Positions 31,959-43,612 of a DNA stretch of 64,000 nucleotides are shown in pieces. Both the position numbers and the translations under genes were made by a program. Origin of the DNA: Cephalotrichum gorgonifer (lineage: Eukaryota > Ascomycota > Sordariomycetes > Microascales > Microascaceae); assembly GCA_900312665.1 (NCBI GenBank), contig ONZQ02000012.1, forward strand, positions 128,540-192,539. The letters are read 5' to 3'. Position 1 is the stretch's first letter, and the number at the start of each line of letters is the position of its first letter. The notes below the pieces were generated by a model. It made no database searches. It was not told the DNA's origin and worked only from the letters and a program-made list of their open reading frames with translations.

Positions 31959-34702
31959 GGAGAAAACTGTGTGTGTTAATACGAAGGAAAGGGGGTAGTA
32001 CTATCGTCCGAAGGGGAGAGGAGACCGGCCCCTGGCATATACTATACTATACGATTGGCGAGCGGGGGGATTTCTTTGGGGGGGATTGTTCATCTATGGT
32101 ATTGTAATATTGCATTTGCATCAAGCGCCGTTCGTACGGGTCGGGTACGGGTTAGAATACGCATATATAATTTACGACATTTAATCAGATGCTAGAAATC
32201 TACTTTTTGGGAAGGATGGCTGCTAGGGTGAGGGTGGGCTTGCTAGATATGCAGTAGTGATACTCTGGCGCTCGCAAGTAAGAACTCTTGGCGGTGTTGG
32301 GCAAGCAAGTGGAGAGAAAGGGTGGGTTGAACCTGAGAGCGAGCTGGACTGAGCTGATGCAGCTGACACGTCCTGGCCGCGCTTGACGCACACTCCACCG
32401 CCGATCATCACGCGAAGACGGTTGTCTTCTAGGTCCGAGAGTTTGGGGACGGGGCGGGGCGGGGCGGGGAGGGGGTTGGGTCTTGGATTTGTATGTGCCA
32501 TGATCTGCACGCACGCATTATGGGCACGAACACCGGGTGGCTGTTTCGAGTCTGGATGGTCCCGTACCACACCGGCTGCTCCAGTGCAGATGTTGAGGCG
32601 TGCGGAGGGGGGTTGCAGTCTGTCTCGACCCTGGCGCTGGGATGGTGGGTGCGCATTGTCTTAGGGAGGGTTGAATGATATGCTCTCGCTATCAGGCGTG
32701 CCGCGGCCCCTATGCAAAGGAATGGAGGGATGTAGGGGCGAAGGTATGCTGAGATGTAGGGATGTAAGGATGAAGAGAGGAAGAGAGGAAGAGAGGAAGG
32801 GGAGTGGTGAATGGACGGCAAACGACGGCCCCCCTTCTCACCGACGACCGAATACCATCACTCGGGGCCCTGTCAACCATTCCAAATCCCACGCTGCCCC
32901 CTCTATCAACGAAACCATTAAGCCACCACAAGCCGAGATAGCATCGGAGCCGGGAGGTCGCTCGGGTAGAGTCATCCGGGCAGGGAGTTCCGCCGGCGAA
33001 GGTGATAGGCACCGAGAAGGAGGGTTACAGTGGGCAAACAGTCCGTATCATACCTGTAATCGGAAGCGAAAACCATCCCCTTGTCTGCCCAAGGGCGTAG
33101 CAGAGGCTTATCTCGCCGCGGACGGAAGTCTCACCGTGGTGAAAAGAGGGAACGGGGTGACGGCCATGGTTCCTCGAGTTGACTTGCAAGAAGGAAGGAA
33201 GGAGGGGATCCCCCCCTGTCGTCTTCCATCCGTGAACATGAATCGACACGTGTAGGTGGGTTCTTATGCATGAGAACCATGTACTCGAACTCATGCTCGT
33301 TCACAAGCAACCTGGAGAAGAAGGAGAACAAAAAGAAGAAAAAAAACAAAAGCCTTGGGGTAAGTGAGAGTGATTTTGGAATAAGAGAGAGTTTCGACCT
33401 AACATACGAAGCAATGAATAAGAAGCGAATCGCAGATCACTCCAAACCCACCCCCAGCCCAGCCAGCCACGGTATTTCTCCCTCTCACACTCTCTCGTAA
33501 CGCATCTCACGAGTAATAAAAGAAGCAAGTATACATACTCGGTCGGTGAGGGGGAGGCGTCCCCGGCCGGGTTCCGTTCCCAGAACCATGGGTATCGCTC
33601 TGGTCTCCCATGCCGGGGGGACGTCCTTAACGTACGTACCCTTACTTAGTGCAAAGGTGCGGTACGGGAGTCGCAAGCGAGAGAGTGAAGACCCGGCGGC
33701 CGCCGACGGCAACCCTCCCCCTCCCCCCCCCCCCCCTAAAAAAAAAAAAAAGAACCCTGTGGCGACTTCTCCCTATCCGCATGCATTGGAGATTGCTCCT
33801 GCATACACACGTCAGAGCTTAAAAGCGTGACGGGCCACCTGGGCGGGTCACCAAGGGAGGAAGTCCTCGTACCCACCGGGTCCTCCTGTCCCTGCCCGGC
33901 CGAGTTTGCCGCCGCTGGGCCCTTCCCTTCCCACCGTCGCCGAATCCGGGACGAGTGGTATTCGTTCGTCGTCAGAAGGATGGATGTTATTACAAAGTAT
34001 ACGGAGTGACTAGTCTGGGCTAGCCACTTAGATCGGACGACTAAGCCCGCTACGCTACTAAAGTACCATCCCCATTTTCCACTTTCGGAAATAAGGGAAA
34101 CCCAGAGCGCCAACTCCTCCCCGGTACCGTTAGCCCAATGCCATGACACGAGCGGCACCCACAATATGGCAAGTGTGTCGGCCCCACCTTGGCGCAAACC
34201 CGGGAGCGGGTCCGTTTTAGGAAGGTGCCGCCGCGGGAGCTGGTAACCTGTACCCCGTCGTCGCATGAAAGAAGGCGGACCTCGGGATCAGGTGAGTATC
34301 GATTGGGGAAGGAACAGAAACGGGGTGATTTAGTCGACTTTTAATTTCTCCAAGGTTCGTCTCCTTACAAACCAAATATAAGCTTGGGGTCGTAACCTGA
34401 TTGGGCAAGTTCAAAAGAACCATGGATATCTCTTGGCTCCTTGGCGTTTTTAGAATTGGTGGAGAGGCGTGCCGCCGAGGTCAGGCCTTCCAAGCCCTTT
34501 TACTTGTACTAGTATAGCAAGTCGGCGCGCGCCTTTTCCAAAGTTCCAAAGCTTAATAAGGCCCACACAGTTGACAATAGCCGGAGAAGGTAGTGGCGGA
34601 AGCTGGTAAAATACTTCTACAAGTCACGTCATCATCATCCATCTCCTGTGCTTGTCGACGACTACGAGTATGTGTGCTCGTAATACTCCCAGTATGCGCT
34701 CT

Positions 34703-34745
34703 CGTACCGTATCATACCGTATCGTACCGTAGCCGTAGTCGTAGA
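34703..34745 (+). repeat. Short tandem array of CGTACCGTAT-like units
   Basis: About four degenerate 9-10-bp units (CGTACCGTAT, CATACCGTAT, CGTACCGTAG, CCGTAGTCGTAG), just after several CTCGTA words. Confidence 0.7.
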
Positions 34746-36851
34746 GTATCCCAGAGGTCTGATATCAATCAGCACCCCTATCAAGCAAGTCGGATATTAG
34801 GTTGCCTACCAAAGCTGGATTAGGAGGGATGTTATTATAATTATTCTTCAAAGGACCTGTCCTAAAGTGCAAGTATCGTAACGATGCTAACGGCGAGCTT
34901 TCATGCACAACGGGAACTCATACGAGCACTTGCTTCTCCCAGAAGCTCTGCGCCTAATCCGGCGCGATAAGAAGCTAAGGTCGGAGATCAGGGCGAAATC
35001 GACACTATTAATAGCGGGGCACCTTCCGTCTGGGGGGACATGGGAAGCATCTAAGTACTACCCATACCCACTAATGGTGGGCCAGAACCCACTCAGGACC
35101 CTTTTTCCGCCAAGCCCCCGACAAAGGTTCCAATGTTTTGGAGCCAAGGAAGGAGGCCCCGTCATCTAGAAGGCGCCGACCTCCTCTCATGTTGCCCAGC
35201 CTCACATGGCTGGCTGGCTTGGATGTGCGCACACGCCAGTGACCGGCGGCGGCGTGCCGAAGCGGGTGGCGTTTGGTCTGCTTGGGGGCGGGTTCCCCTG
35301 AGACAGAATGGAATCAGGTCCAGGTACAAGTGGTTGCTGACAGGATGTTGAATGGGAGGGAGGATGATGTAATGATCCTGGGATGATATGGGCATTCTGA
35401 TGGTTCGTCATTGGGGGGAAAGAATACATGTACAAGTTAAATGTCATTGAAGATACTCAGACAGCCAAAGTGCCTTGCACGCACGGATACGGATACGTAT
35501 CACGATGGTACGGTTCCATTGCATATGGACGGTCCCTTTGCCATGGCCCCTGTCCGACGAGGATGGTCTTTGATACAAGTGGGGAAGAGGAAGAGGCTAC
35601 AAAAGTACTGCAGTCCGCGTCTGTATCTTTAGAAGTATCAAGTGTCAGCAGCTGGCATAAACATCCATCGAAGGTTATGCCCATTTTGGGAGATAATGGA
35701 AGGAACAGCCAGGGCGATGGTGGGGTGACCTGATGGTCACTCCCAGCTTGGAAGGCCAGATTTCACCTTATAGTACTTGCAACCTTACTTTTTTGCCCCA
35801 ACCTTCCCCCCTCGGCGCCGATCAGCTAAGAATAACTTCGAGATCACCCTCACGATCCCAACTGGCATCCCAGCCACACTCTAGCACTCGGCGGGAAGGT
35901 GCCGGTACGACAGTCGGCCGGGGGGTGGGGTCCCGCAGATGAGTGCACGTGAAAAGGGTGGGGTTAGGTGGTACTCCCGACCCCACTGGCGACAACACGG
36001 CATCGGATCGGGCCAATCAGGCGGGATCGATCTAAGGTACCTTGTAATTAACCCCCGGCTGGACGACCACCCAGAGGCGACCAAAAGAACCAAAGAAAGA
36101 AGGGACTTTTTGCAAAGCGATAATAAGAGGACGACGCCCTTGATAACGCCAAAAGATCGTCGGTTTCAGCGCCAAGCGTGTGAAGCCCTACCCCCCGTCC
36201 ACCCGTCCAATGATGATTCTCTCCCGCCACTGCATGTACGGATACTCGACGAGTAAAACAGTTAATATGAGTACGTACCCCAGCCAGATGAACGAGAGAG
36301 GATGAGAGCGAGATGTGTACTCGTATTCGTCCTTATACCAACCCACACCCACACCCACATACCCCGGAGAGGGCACGACGGAGTATCTGTACGAGACTGG
36401 AAAATCCAGGGGGCCACTAATGTACCTTGTATGGGGAATGGAGATAGGGACCTATCCCAAGATGGAAGCTGTGACCCAGGAAGGAAGCTGTGCCAAGAGG
36501 AAGCTGAGAGTTCGCTCCTCCCATTCACATGGCATCCATCCCACATGCGGCCGTATCCGCGACTAAGACGAGTAACGCTGCGATCAAAAGTGCCAGCCCA
36601 ACCGGCACCTCGTATGCCGCGCGCCGAGAGCTCAGCGTCTCCCCTCCCACCGGGCTTGGTCTATTGATTCGCCGTATTCCAACATCGAACGCTGGGAACT
36701 TTTGCTTGGCAGCAGAGCGCGTTGGGGAATAGCTCCTGTCTAGCCTCTATTACTCGTACTCCATAGGTCGCCGATAACGGAAATCTGTACGGAGTAGTAC
36801 GTGTAAGAGTGAGAAATAGACGCCAAAAACGGGGTATGACGAGTAATAGTG

Positions 36852-36869
36852 TACTCGTAGCTACGAGTA
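36852..36869. repeat. Perfect 18-bp palindrome TACTCGTAGCTACGAGTA
   Basis: The two 9-bp halves are exact reverse complements with no spacer. It lies 550 bp upstream of the OPT start, in a stretch with further ACGAGTA and GTACGGAGTA words. Confidence 0.9.
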
Positions 36870-37418
36870 GGTTCGCGGACGACGAAGGCCACGCGATGGG
36901 TGGGCCGACCGTAGAGTCAATCCGTCGGCGAACTTTCCGGAAGAGAGAGCTCGGGTGGGGTGGTGGGCGGTGGTGGGACAACCCAGACTTTGACGGGGCA
37001 TGCTCTGTCGGCGGTTGTAGCTTCCGAGAGACACTCTGTATTTTGCCCCTCTCTCCTTCCTTTCTAGCCAGGTCGGGCGGAACAAGGAAGGGAAGGGGCA
37101 ACCCACCCGTTGAGATACAAGTACTAGTATGAACAGCTGCAGGTTAATGCACCTTACCTTCTTTACACACCCCTCCTACGCCCCCCCACACACCCCATAC
37201 CCCCCCATAAACCCTCCCATCTAAATAAATCAAACCCAATATGTCCCACGGGCACTTGTGATCCCGACCCATATATACACCAGGTTCCACCCGTCTGGCT
37301 CCCGTCCCCGAACCTTCTTCTCTCCCATTCCACTCCGCCAGCGGTCTCTGATCTGCCCCCCCCCCCAATTCGCCCTACGCTACCCTTGCACAGGACTTTT
37401 TGGCAAACTACCGCCGTC

Positions 37419-39960
37419 ATGTCGCCGCAGGAGCAGCCGGAGGTGACCCCTCCGGCGGTCTCTCCCGAGTACCAGCAGGAGAAGGAGAAGGAGGCGGGCC
37501 TCTATGAGAACGACGCGGACTTGAAGCCCGAGGAGGTGGAGGACGAGGCCGTGGCCGACCTCTACGCGCCCCTGCCGGAGCTCAAGGGTATCCGCAAGGA
37601 GGAGAACCCCCTCACTATCCGAGCCGTCGTCGTCGGTGTCGTACTGGGATCGCTTGTGAACGCATCCAACGTCTATCTTGGTGAGTACCGCAATCGAGCT
37701 TGGGCCGCCCCCCTCCGCAAACACACCAGCATCGAGCCTTCCACCCGGCCATTCTAAGCTTAGCCGCCGCGTGTTTTGAACGAGATGCGCATGGCACCGA
37801 GGCGACAAGTTACTGACGGGCGTTCCCAAACCGACAGGTCTCAAGACGGGCTTCACCTTCTCGGCCAACATGTTCGGCGCCATCTTCGGCTACGGCCTCA
37901 TCGTCCTCATGTCCAAGTCTACCCTTCCCATCATCGGCGGCTTCTTCGGCCCCCAGGAGAACTCCATCATTCAGGCTGCTGCCACTGGTGCCGGTGCTAT
38001 GGGTGGAATCTTCGTGTCTGGTTTCCCCGCGATGTACCAGCTCGATCTCATGTCTGAGAACCCTAAGGACGATTTCGGCCGTCTCGTCACCATCACGCTC
38101 GTCTGCGCCTTCTTCGGACTGTTCGCGGCCGTGCCCCTTCGAAAGTTCTTTATCATTAACGTCGCTCGCGACCTTAACCTCGTGTTCCCGACTCGTATGT
38201 GCCCCCTATCCCATATTTCACGAGTAGATGTCGGTCTATCTACATAGACATCCATGCCTTGCCCATCCCCCCTGTTCAACTAGGGCCATCCATGAGCGCG
38301 AGTGTGATGGCTAACCTGCTCACGTACCCGCCGACTAGCTACCGCTACTGCCGTTACGATTCGCTCCATGCACGCGGTTGGCAGTGGCGCTGCCGACGCC
38401 ATCAAGAAAATCAAGATCCTCGGGTACTGCTTCATTGGCGCCATGGCGCACACCATCACCAGCAATTATGCGGTGGGCATTATGCGCGAGTGGCACATAT
38501 TCACGTGGTTCTTCATCTGGAGCGACTACACCAACTGGGCGCAGAACATTGACAACTGGGGCTGGTACATCCTCCTCACCCCGGCCTTCTTCGGATCCGG
38601 CATGCTCGTCACTATGAACGTGGCCGTCTCGTGGTTCATGGGCACCGTCGCTGCCTGGGGTCTCATCGGGCCACTCCTCGTGCACTACGGCGAGTGCATC
38701 GGGATCCAGGCCGCCCCCGAGGACCCCAAATGGTATAGCCTGTACAGCTTCAACTCCATGTCCGGCCTCACCGAACCCGGATATGTCGCCTCGCCCCGCT
38801 ATTGGATGCTGTGGCCGGGTGTCATGGTGTTAGTTGTGTACAGCATGGCCGAGTTCGTCCTTCACATCGGCGTCCTCTGGCACGGGATGAAGTTCGCCTT
38901 CCGGGAGGCGTCGCGGAGCATCAACAACAGGCTCCAGGCGCGCGGAAAGGCCAACGAGTTCCTCGCTAAGCAGGCGGCCAAGCTCGACCAGGGCACCGGC
39001 CTGGTTGAGGACTTTGCGCCGGCGAGCCAGCAGGTCCCCGTGTGGATCTGGGTGTCGGGCACGGTCGTCAGTGTTGCCGTTGCCATGATCGTCTGCGATC
39101 TCCAGTTCGACATCCACCCCGGCCTGGCCATCCTCGCCTGCGTTCTCGGAATGCTCTTCGCCTTCCTCTCCATCCACGGCGGCGCCGTCACGGATGTCAC
39201 GCCTCTCACGGCCTCCTCTAAGGCGTCGCAGCTCGTCTTCGGCGGAGTCACTGCGGGCAGCGGCCACAGCATTCCGGATGCGCAGAGGATCAACCTCGTC
39301 GCCGGTGTTGTGGCGTCGGGCACGGCCGGCGTGTCGTCGGATCTCGTCTCCGACTTCCGCGTAGGCTTCCTCCTCAAGACCCCCCCCAAGCTTCAGTTCT
39401 ACGCGCAGGCGATTGGCTCCATCGCCTCCGTGTTCCTGGCGCCGGCCATCTTCGTTCTGTTCATGGCGGCGTACCCCTGCATCGCGCACCCCTCCGACGA
39501 CCCCACCGAAGTCTGCCCCTTCAAGGCGCCCTCGGTGTTCGCGTGGCGCGCCGTGGCGGAGGCCGTGACGAACCCCAACGTCCCCATCCCCAAGTCGTCG
39601 GCCATCTTCTCGGGCGTCATGGGTGTCATTTGCATCATCCAGGCCATCGCCAAGAACTTCTACTTCGTGGGCTCCAGGGAGAAGTACAGGGTGTGGCTCC
39701 CCAACTGGATGTCGATCGGCGTCGCGTGGGTGCTCGGCGCCGACAGCGGCTACACCGTCGCCGTGCTGTTCGGTACCATCACCGCCTGGTGGTGGACCAA
39801 GTACTTCCCCAAGAACTTCGAGATGTACGGCTTCGCGGCCGCCGCTGGTCTGATCGCCGGCGAGGGTTTCGCCGGCGTGATCAACGCCGTCATCGAGCTC
39901 ACGGGTAAGGGCGGTGGTACTGTTGGGTCTGAGATTGGGTACCCTGGCGGTTCGTGGTAA
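37419..39960 (+). CDS. OPT-family oligopeptide/metal-chelate transporter
   Basis: Proposed model join(37419..37680,37838..38194,38339..39960), 746 residues. Introns of 157 and 144 bp have GTGAGT and GTATGT donors; the joins restore VYLGLKTGFTF and VFPTPTATAVTIRSMHA, both characteristic OPT stretches. A soluble acidic N-terminus of about 65 residues precedes many membrane segments: NPLTIRAVVVGVVLGSLVNA, FGAIFGYGLIVLM, the PQENSIIQAAATGAGAMGG motif, LVTITLVCAFFGLFAAVPL and, near the end, GFAAAAGLIAGEGFAGVINA. A hydrophilic loop (about 435-475) divides the halves. Known for the superfamily: proton-coupled import of small peptides, glutathione or metal-siderophore complexes. The sequence is closer to the YSL-like fungal branch than to Opt1; the substrate cannot be read from it. 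Confidence 0.92.
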
Positions 39961-41236
39961 ACGACACGACCCGGGGGGTTGTGTGTCTCGTTCCGCTCCC
40001 GGTGGTTGGTTACGAATGATCGGGGTTTTTTTAATATGTAATTGTGGCGGGTGGGCAGTGGGTGTTTCCTTTCTAACTTTTACTCTTTTTTTACGATATC
40101 ACATCTGTTGAAATGGTTATACGATGCCATGCATTCAAGGTCCTGTGCCCTTTTGCTCCCCATGAATGTGTCTCTACATAGTTTTTGTCGTGACGATGAT
40201 GTGTCGGCGATTACACACTGCTGTAGCGAGCGTGGGCGACTTTCTGGCGATCTTATGCTTTGTGCTGTAGGATCGGCGTCTCGCTTAGGGAGTGTCCTCA
40301 GTGGAGAGCCAATTGAAGCCTTTACTCTCCGGGCCAAGGATGCTTATTTTGTTTCCTCTCTCCCCCACTCCACCCCTCTCTATATCTCCCTATCTCTCTC
40401 CAATTAATACTGGAACTGGTCCTTGGGGTCTGGAGCGGGCGTGAGGGCGCTTTGCGGCACGCACGGCAGGGTACTTCGGACAGCGGCGAGGTGAGCGAAA
40501 GAAGGGGGAGAAGCCCAGGTCTCCCCCCCTCTTCCCTCCTTCCCTCCACCATCCTCTCTGTCCGGTACACTTCCATACCAGCGCCCGATGTCGACATCAG
40601 AATGAACAGGGCAAAAAGGCGTCCCGACCACGTATTTACTCGCACACCCGTAATCCCCCTCTTAATTGCGCCGACGGGTTGGGATGGCGTTACATGATCG
40701 CCTCCTGATTGGCAGTGAGATTCCGGCGGAAGAAAAGGGACCTCTCCCTCCCCTCCTCCTCCTCCCCGCGCGCGCAGCGAATGAATGGATGGGGTGTGGC
40801 GATAATATACGAGCAAAGTACTAAATTGGGAAGTATGAAGTAGAGACTCGAGTATTGTACCCATTTATACCTGTATAGACCCTCCCCCCCTTTTCCGATA
40901 GCTGATAGCTGATAGCTGATAACAACTTGCGTCGGAACGTGGGTCTGAGGGCTCCGAGTGGGATGGATGGATGCCACCTCGGGATGATCGCGGGCCTTTT
41001 TTTCCCGTGTAAATACATTTTAAAGAAAACTAAGCCCGCCGGAAGTTTTAGCCCGGTGGCGCTGCCGAGCCGGCCAAAAGGCACCGTACTACCGGCAGTG
41101 GCGTCATTTAGCGCGTCTTTTCCCTCGTGGCTTTTTCGGTTGGGGGGGACTGTTTGGTTATGGAGCACGTGAGATGACGTGAGCTAAGGTATATAGTCTG
41201 CAGTATGGGGAAGGAAGAACAACCAATCCAATCGTC
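39961..41236. other. Intergenic region between the OPT gene and the initiator tRNA
   Basis: About 1.3 kb. OPT 3' flank, then a pyrimidine-rich 40360-40560, a three-fold GCTGATA microsatellite at 40899-40919, and the tRNA 5' flank. No gene seen. Confidence 0.6.
41190..41195 (+). promoter_or_regulatory. Upstream TATA-like element of the initiator tRNA gene
   Basis: TATATA lies 42 bp before the tRNA 5' end. TATA-like elements at this distance assist TFIIIB placement on some fungal Pol III genes. Confidence 0.4.
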
Positions 41237-41308
41237 AGCATTGTAGCTCAGAGGTAGAGCACTGGGCTCATAACCCAGGGGTCCTAGGATCGACACCTAG
41301 CAATGCTA
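41237..41308 (+). tRNA. Initiator tRNA-Met (CAT)
   Basis: Folds as a complete 72-nt cloverleaf with no intron: acceptor AGCATTG/CAATGCT, D stem GCTC/GAGC, anticodon stem CTGGG/CCCAG with loop CTCATAA, T stem CTAGG/CCTAG. Initiator hallmarks are all present: A1:T72 pair, three consecutive G:C pairs at the base of the anticodon stem (GGG/CCC), and A at positions 54 and 60 in the T loop (ATCGACA) instead of TTCGA. A box TAGCTCAGAGG and B box GGATCGACACC serve as internal promoters. CCA is not encoded, as expected. It supplies the start methionine for cytosolic translation. Confidence 0.95.
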
Positions 41309-41316
41309 CAAATTGC

Positions 41317-41338
41317 TTTTTTTTTTTTTTTTTTTTTT
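41317..41338 (+). terminator. Pol III terminator, run of 22 T
   Basis: An uninterrupted T run begins 8 nt after the tRNA discriminator base, a strong RNA polymerase III stop. Confidence 0.9.
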
Positions 41339-41556
41339 CTTTTCCTCGTTCTTACTTTTTGGTTTAGTGGTTATCGGCAAGCATTAGGGGCGGTTTGGAA
41401 TGCTATGCGTGAGCAGATGTTATCACATTCTCTATTTCTTTCCTTCTTTCCGTTTTGGTGAGTATCAGGTTAACTGTTGGCGGAGAGACCTGCTGCGGCG
41501 ACGACGGTGAGGGATGGATGGCGGCAGATTAAGAACACGAGAGATGTTTCATTCTC

Positions 41557-41955
41557 CTAGTCGGAATTATCGTCTTGGATGGTGTAGATGGGGTCGGTCC
41601 CGATGAAAATCAAGCCTAGGGCGTGGGTGAGCGCCACCAAGTCTTGCATAGACGGCGGTATCATCGAGAGGGGGATTTCGCCTTGCCGCGCGGGAGCGGT
41701 TGATTGAGTCGTGGTGAGCTGCAGCTTAGGATTCGAGGTTGGGCTCTAGAAGTAGCTCAGGTCAAGGTATCTGCTCGAGGGCAGAAGTGAACCACCGTCG
41801 AGCAGCTCGACGCCCACATACTCGCATCACTATGATCTGGATGCTTGCCCTACCTTTCTTCGAGCTAATAGGCCGCCAAATAGCCTCTAGCTCGCATGTT
41901 GTTCTCGGCCGCCAAGACTAGGTCATAACCAGAAGGATTGTGTAAGGGAGGGATC
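41557..41955 (-). pseudogene. Possible decayed protein-coding gene
   Basis: On the minus strand, 41745-41557 is open for 62 codons to a TAG and reads protein-like: QGEIPLSMIPPSMQDLVALT followed by HALGLIFIGTDPIYTIQDD. The same frame continues upstream through a single TAG (41748-41746) into EYVGVELLDGGSLLPSSRYL. In another frame, 41950-41868 reads PSGYDLVLAAENNMRARGYL before a TAG at 41867-41865. Both TAGs could arise from CAG by one C-to-T change at CpA, the RIP context. It could instead be a small intact gene with short introns, or chance in GC-rich DNA. Family not recognised. Confidence 0.3.
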
Positions 41956-42217
41956 AGGTCTACTGTAGAGTGGGGGTGTGCAACTTAACATGTTAATGGT
42001 GACACTAGATGTTCGTTTATATCGCACTACAGGTCTTAACAAGGTGACGCCTACGTAAAGTCTTCTCAGTATACTGTGAACAAGTGACTATATCAGAGAA
42101 ACTGAAATATTAGGACCGATATGAGTGGATATAAACGGGGGCCGAGTAAGGGCAAGTTTCTTCCTCGGAAATGGAGATTACCTGCACTAATAGAAGCGCA
42201 CTATAGTCATTCAATAC

Positions 42218-43612
42218 TCATAGATCAATCAACGACACAGTGCTCAACTCCAGTCCGCTACCATCCTCAGGTTCATGGCCATCTCTCTCCTTTCCGTTCA
42301 TTACCTTTCCGTCTATTTCCTTTCCAGCCGCTTCTTTTCCATCCATTTCCTCTCCATCCACTTCCTTTCCGTCGGTTTCGTTTCCGTTTGTCTCCTCTCC
42401 CTCCCCTACAATATCCTTATCCGCACTTTCTTCGACTTGCTTCTCCTTCCTCACGTCGTTCATCAAGTTCCAATTTATATCGTTCACGGCCCAGGCACCC
42501 TTAGCCCCACCTAACATACTCTGGGCGTGTTCTTCGAGGAGCTTCCCGATGAAGGCCTTGTTCTCGGCGTCCTCCCTCACCATACCCTCAATCAGCTCCG
42601 TCTCCCTGCGCCCCAACTCCTCGCGCTGCCGCTGAATCTCACGCAACCCGGCCGAGACGGCATCCTCGAGGACATTCTTATTCAGCTCCATGGCCCTGAT
42701 CTTACTGTCCAGCTCCGACCGCACCTCCTCCAGCTGCATGGCGCGCAGGTCGTCTTGGAGGATCTGCGCGAGCCTGACGGCGGACCCGAGGAGCTTGCTG
42801 ATACCCCTGGCGGTCGTCGGTAGCCGGTGGACGGCGGTGTGCCGTAGGTTCGACACCGCGAAGATGACGCCCCCGAACCCGTCGAGGCCGGCGTCGGTGT
42901 GGAGGGCCGCGAGACGCGCCCTGCTCTCCTTGTTTCGAAACATCTTCATCCACTTGGTCAACTCTACCGCGGCAGGGCAGTCCCATCCCTTTTCTTTGAG
43001 GACCGATGGCATGGCGGTGGCCGCGAATTCGAAGCAGCACTCCTCGAGGACCTGCTGGGCCTTGGCGAGGATCGTGTGTTGCGTCTGATAAGGCAGGTAT
43101 GAGGGGTATAGCGAGGGCATATTCCCGAACAAAGGCCGCCTCTCATCCGGCATCGGCCTCCGATCCTCTTGTAAGGCGGGTTCCGGTTCCTCGGCGGGTT
43201 CCGGCTCCTCTTCGATGGCCATATTCTCCACCTCTTCCGGCTCCATATCTTCGGCGGCGGTGCTATCGCCGTCCTGAGACGCGATCTCATCCAAGGCCTC
43301 CGCCGCGGATCGCGCGGCGTCGATCTCCGACGCCTGGCGGTGCGCATCCCTCGACGGCGAGGGGAGGAAAAGCTCCGGGAACTTGACCTTTGCGCGCAGC
43401 TCCGACTCGAATACCCGGCTTTCAAGCAGAACTCGGATAACCTCGACTAGCCGCTCCTTGCCTATGTCCCTCAGTAGTGGTTTCAGCGACGCCTCGCTCT
43501 TGGTGACGAGCTCCTTCACTTTCTTGGCTTTACGAATCCGGGCATTACTATTGTCGCTGAAGATAGGACGGCAGGCTAGGTACACTCGGCGTAGTTCGCC
43601 TGGAGTCTCCAT
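42218..43612 (-). CDS. Conserved fungal coiled-coil protein of unknown function, 464 residues
   Basis: Single exon. Start at METPGELRRVYLACRPIF (43612), the first ATG; the frame is open 22 codons further, but only with a TTG. Features: a basic helical N-terminus, an acidic stretch about 120-165 (EEVENMAIEEEPEPAEEPEP), an ordered core with WDCPAAVELTKWMKMFRNKE, AGLDGFGGVIFAVSNLRHTA and VHRLPTTARGISKLL, a coiled coil about 320-385 (LREIQRQREELGRRETELIE), and an acidic tail of five-residue repeats (DGKEV, DGEEM, DGKEA, and so on). The core recalls a fungus-specific family sometimes mislabelled as a cytochrome c1 protein; no heme motif (CxxCH) is present. Function unknown. Confidence 0.78.
   Translation of the reverse strand: METPGELRRVYLACRPIFSDNSNARIRKAKKVKELVTKSEASLKPLLRDIGKERLVEVIRVLLESRVFESELRAKVKFPELFLPSPSRDAHRQASEIDAARSAAEALDEIASQDGDSTAAEDMEPEEVENMAIEEEPEPAEEPEPALQEDRRPMPDERRPLFGNMPSLYPSYLPYQTQHTILAKAQQVLEECCFEFAATAMPSVLKEKGWDCPAAVELTKWMKMFRNKESRARLAALHTDAGLDGFGGVIFAVSNLRHTAVHRLPTTARGISKLLGSAVRLAQILQDDLRAMQLEEVRSELDSKIRAMELNKNVLEDAVSAGLREIQRQREELGRRETELIEGMVREDAENKAFIGKLLEEHAQSMLGGAKGAWAVNDINWNLMNDVRKEKQVEESADKDIVGEGEETNGNETDGKEVDGEEMDGKEAAGKEIDGKVMNGKERDGHEPEDGSGLELSTVSLIDL
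42285..42400. repeat. 15-bp coding minisatellite
   Basis: About eight degenerate 15-bp units (consensus on the plus strand near CTTTTCCATCCATTT) encode the DGKEx repeats of the protein on the opposite strand. Substitutions but no frameshifts separate the units. Confidence 0.75.

Larger units (their letters stand above)
31959..37418. other. 5.5-kb gene-poor region
   Basis: No supported gene. Holds the 3' flank of the large gene and, at 37150-37418, the C-rich leader of the OPT transporter. Contains a C-run/A-run junction at 33716-33752, a CGTACCGTA-type array at 34703-34745, and many TACTCGTA-type words including a perfect 18-bp palindrome at 36852-36869. A frame open from 32680 to 33255 was judged chance. 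Confidence 0.55.
41309..42217. other. Intergenic region after the tRNA, with coding-like remnants
   Basis: Apart from the terminator and the possible decayed gene at 41557-41955 (minus), nothing is seen; 41950-42217 is AT-richer. Confidence 0.5.

Noticed and set aside
32680..33255. About 190-codon frame in the 5.5-kb desert
   Set aside because: No motif, includes simple-sequence GAGGAAGA repeats, no splice-linked continuation.
42218..43612. Cytochrome c1 assignment sometimes attached to this family
   Set aside because: No CxxCH heme site or membrane anchor; the label would be wrong here.
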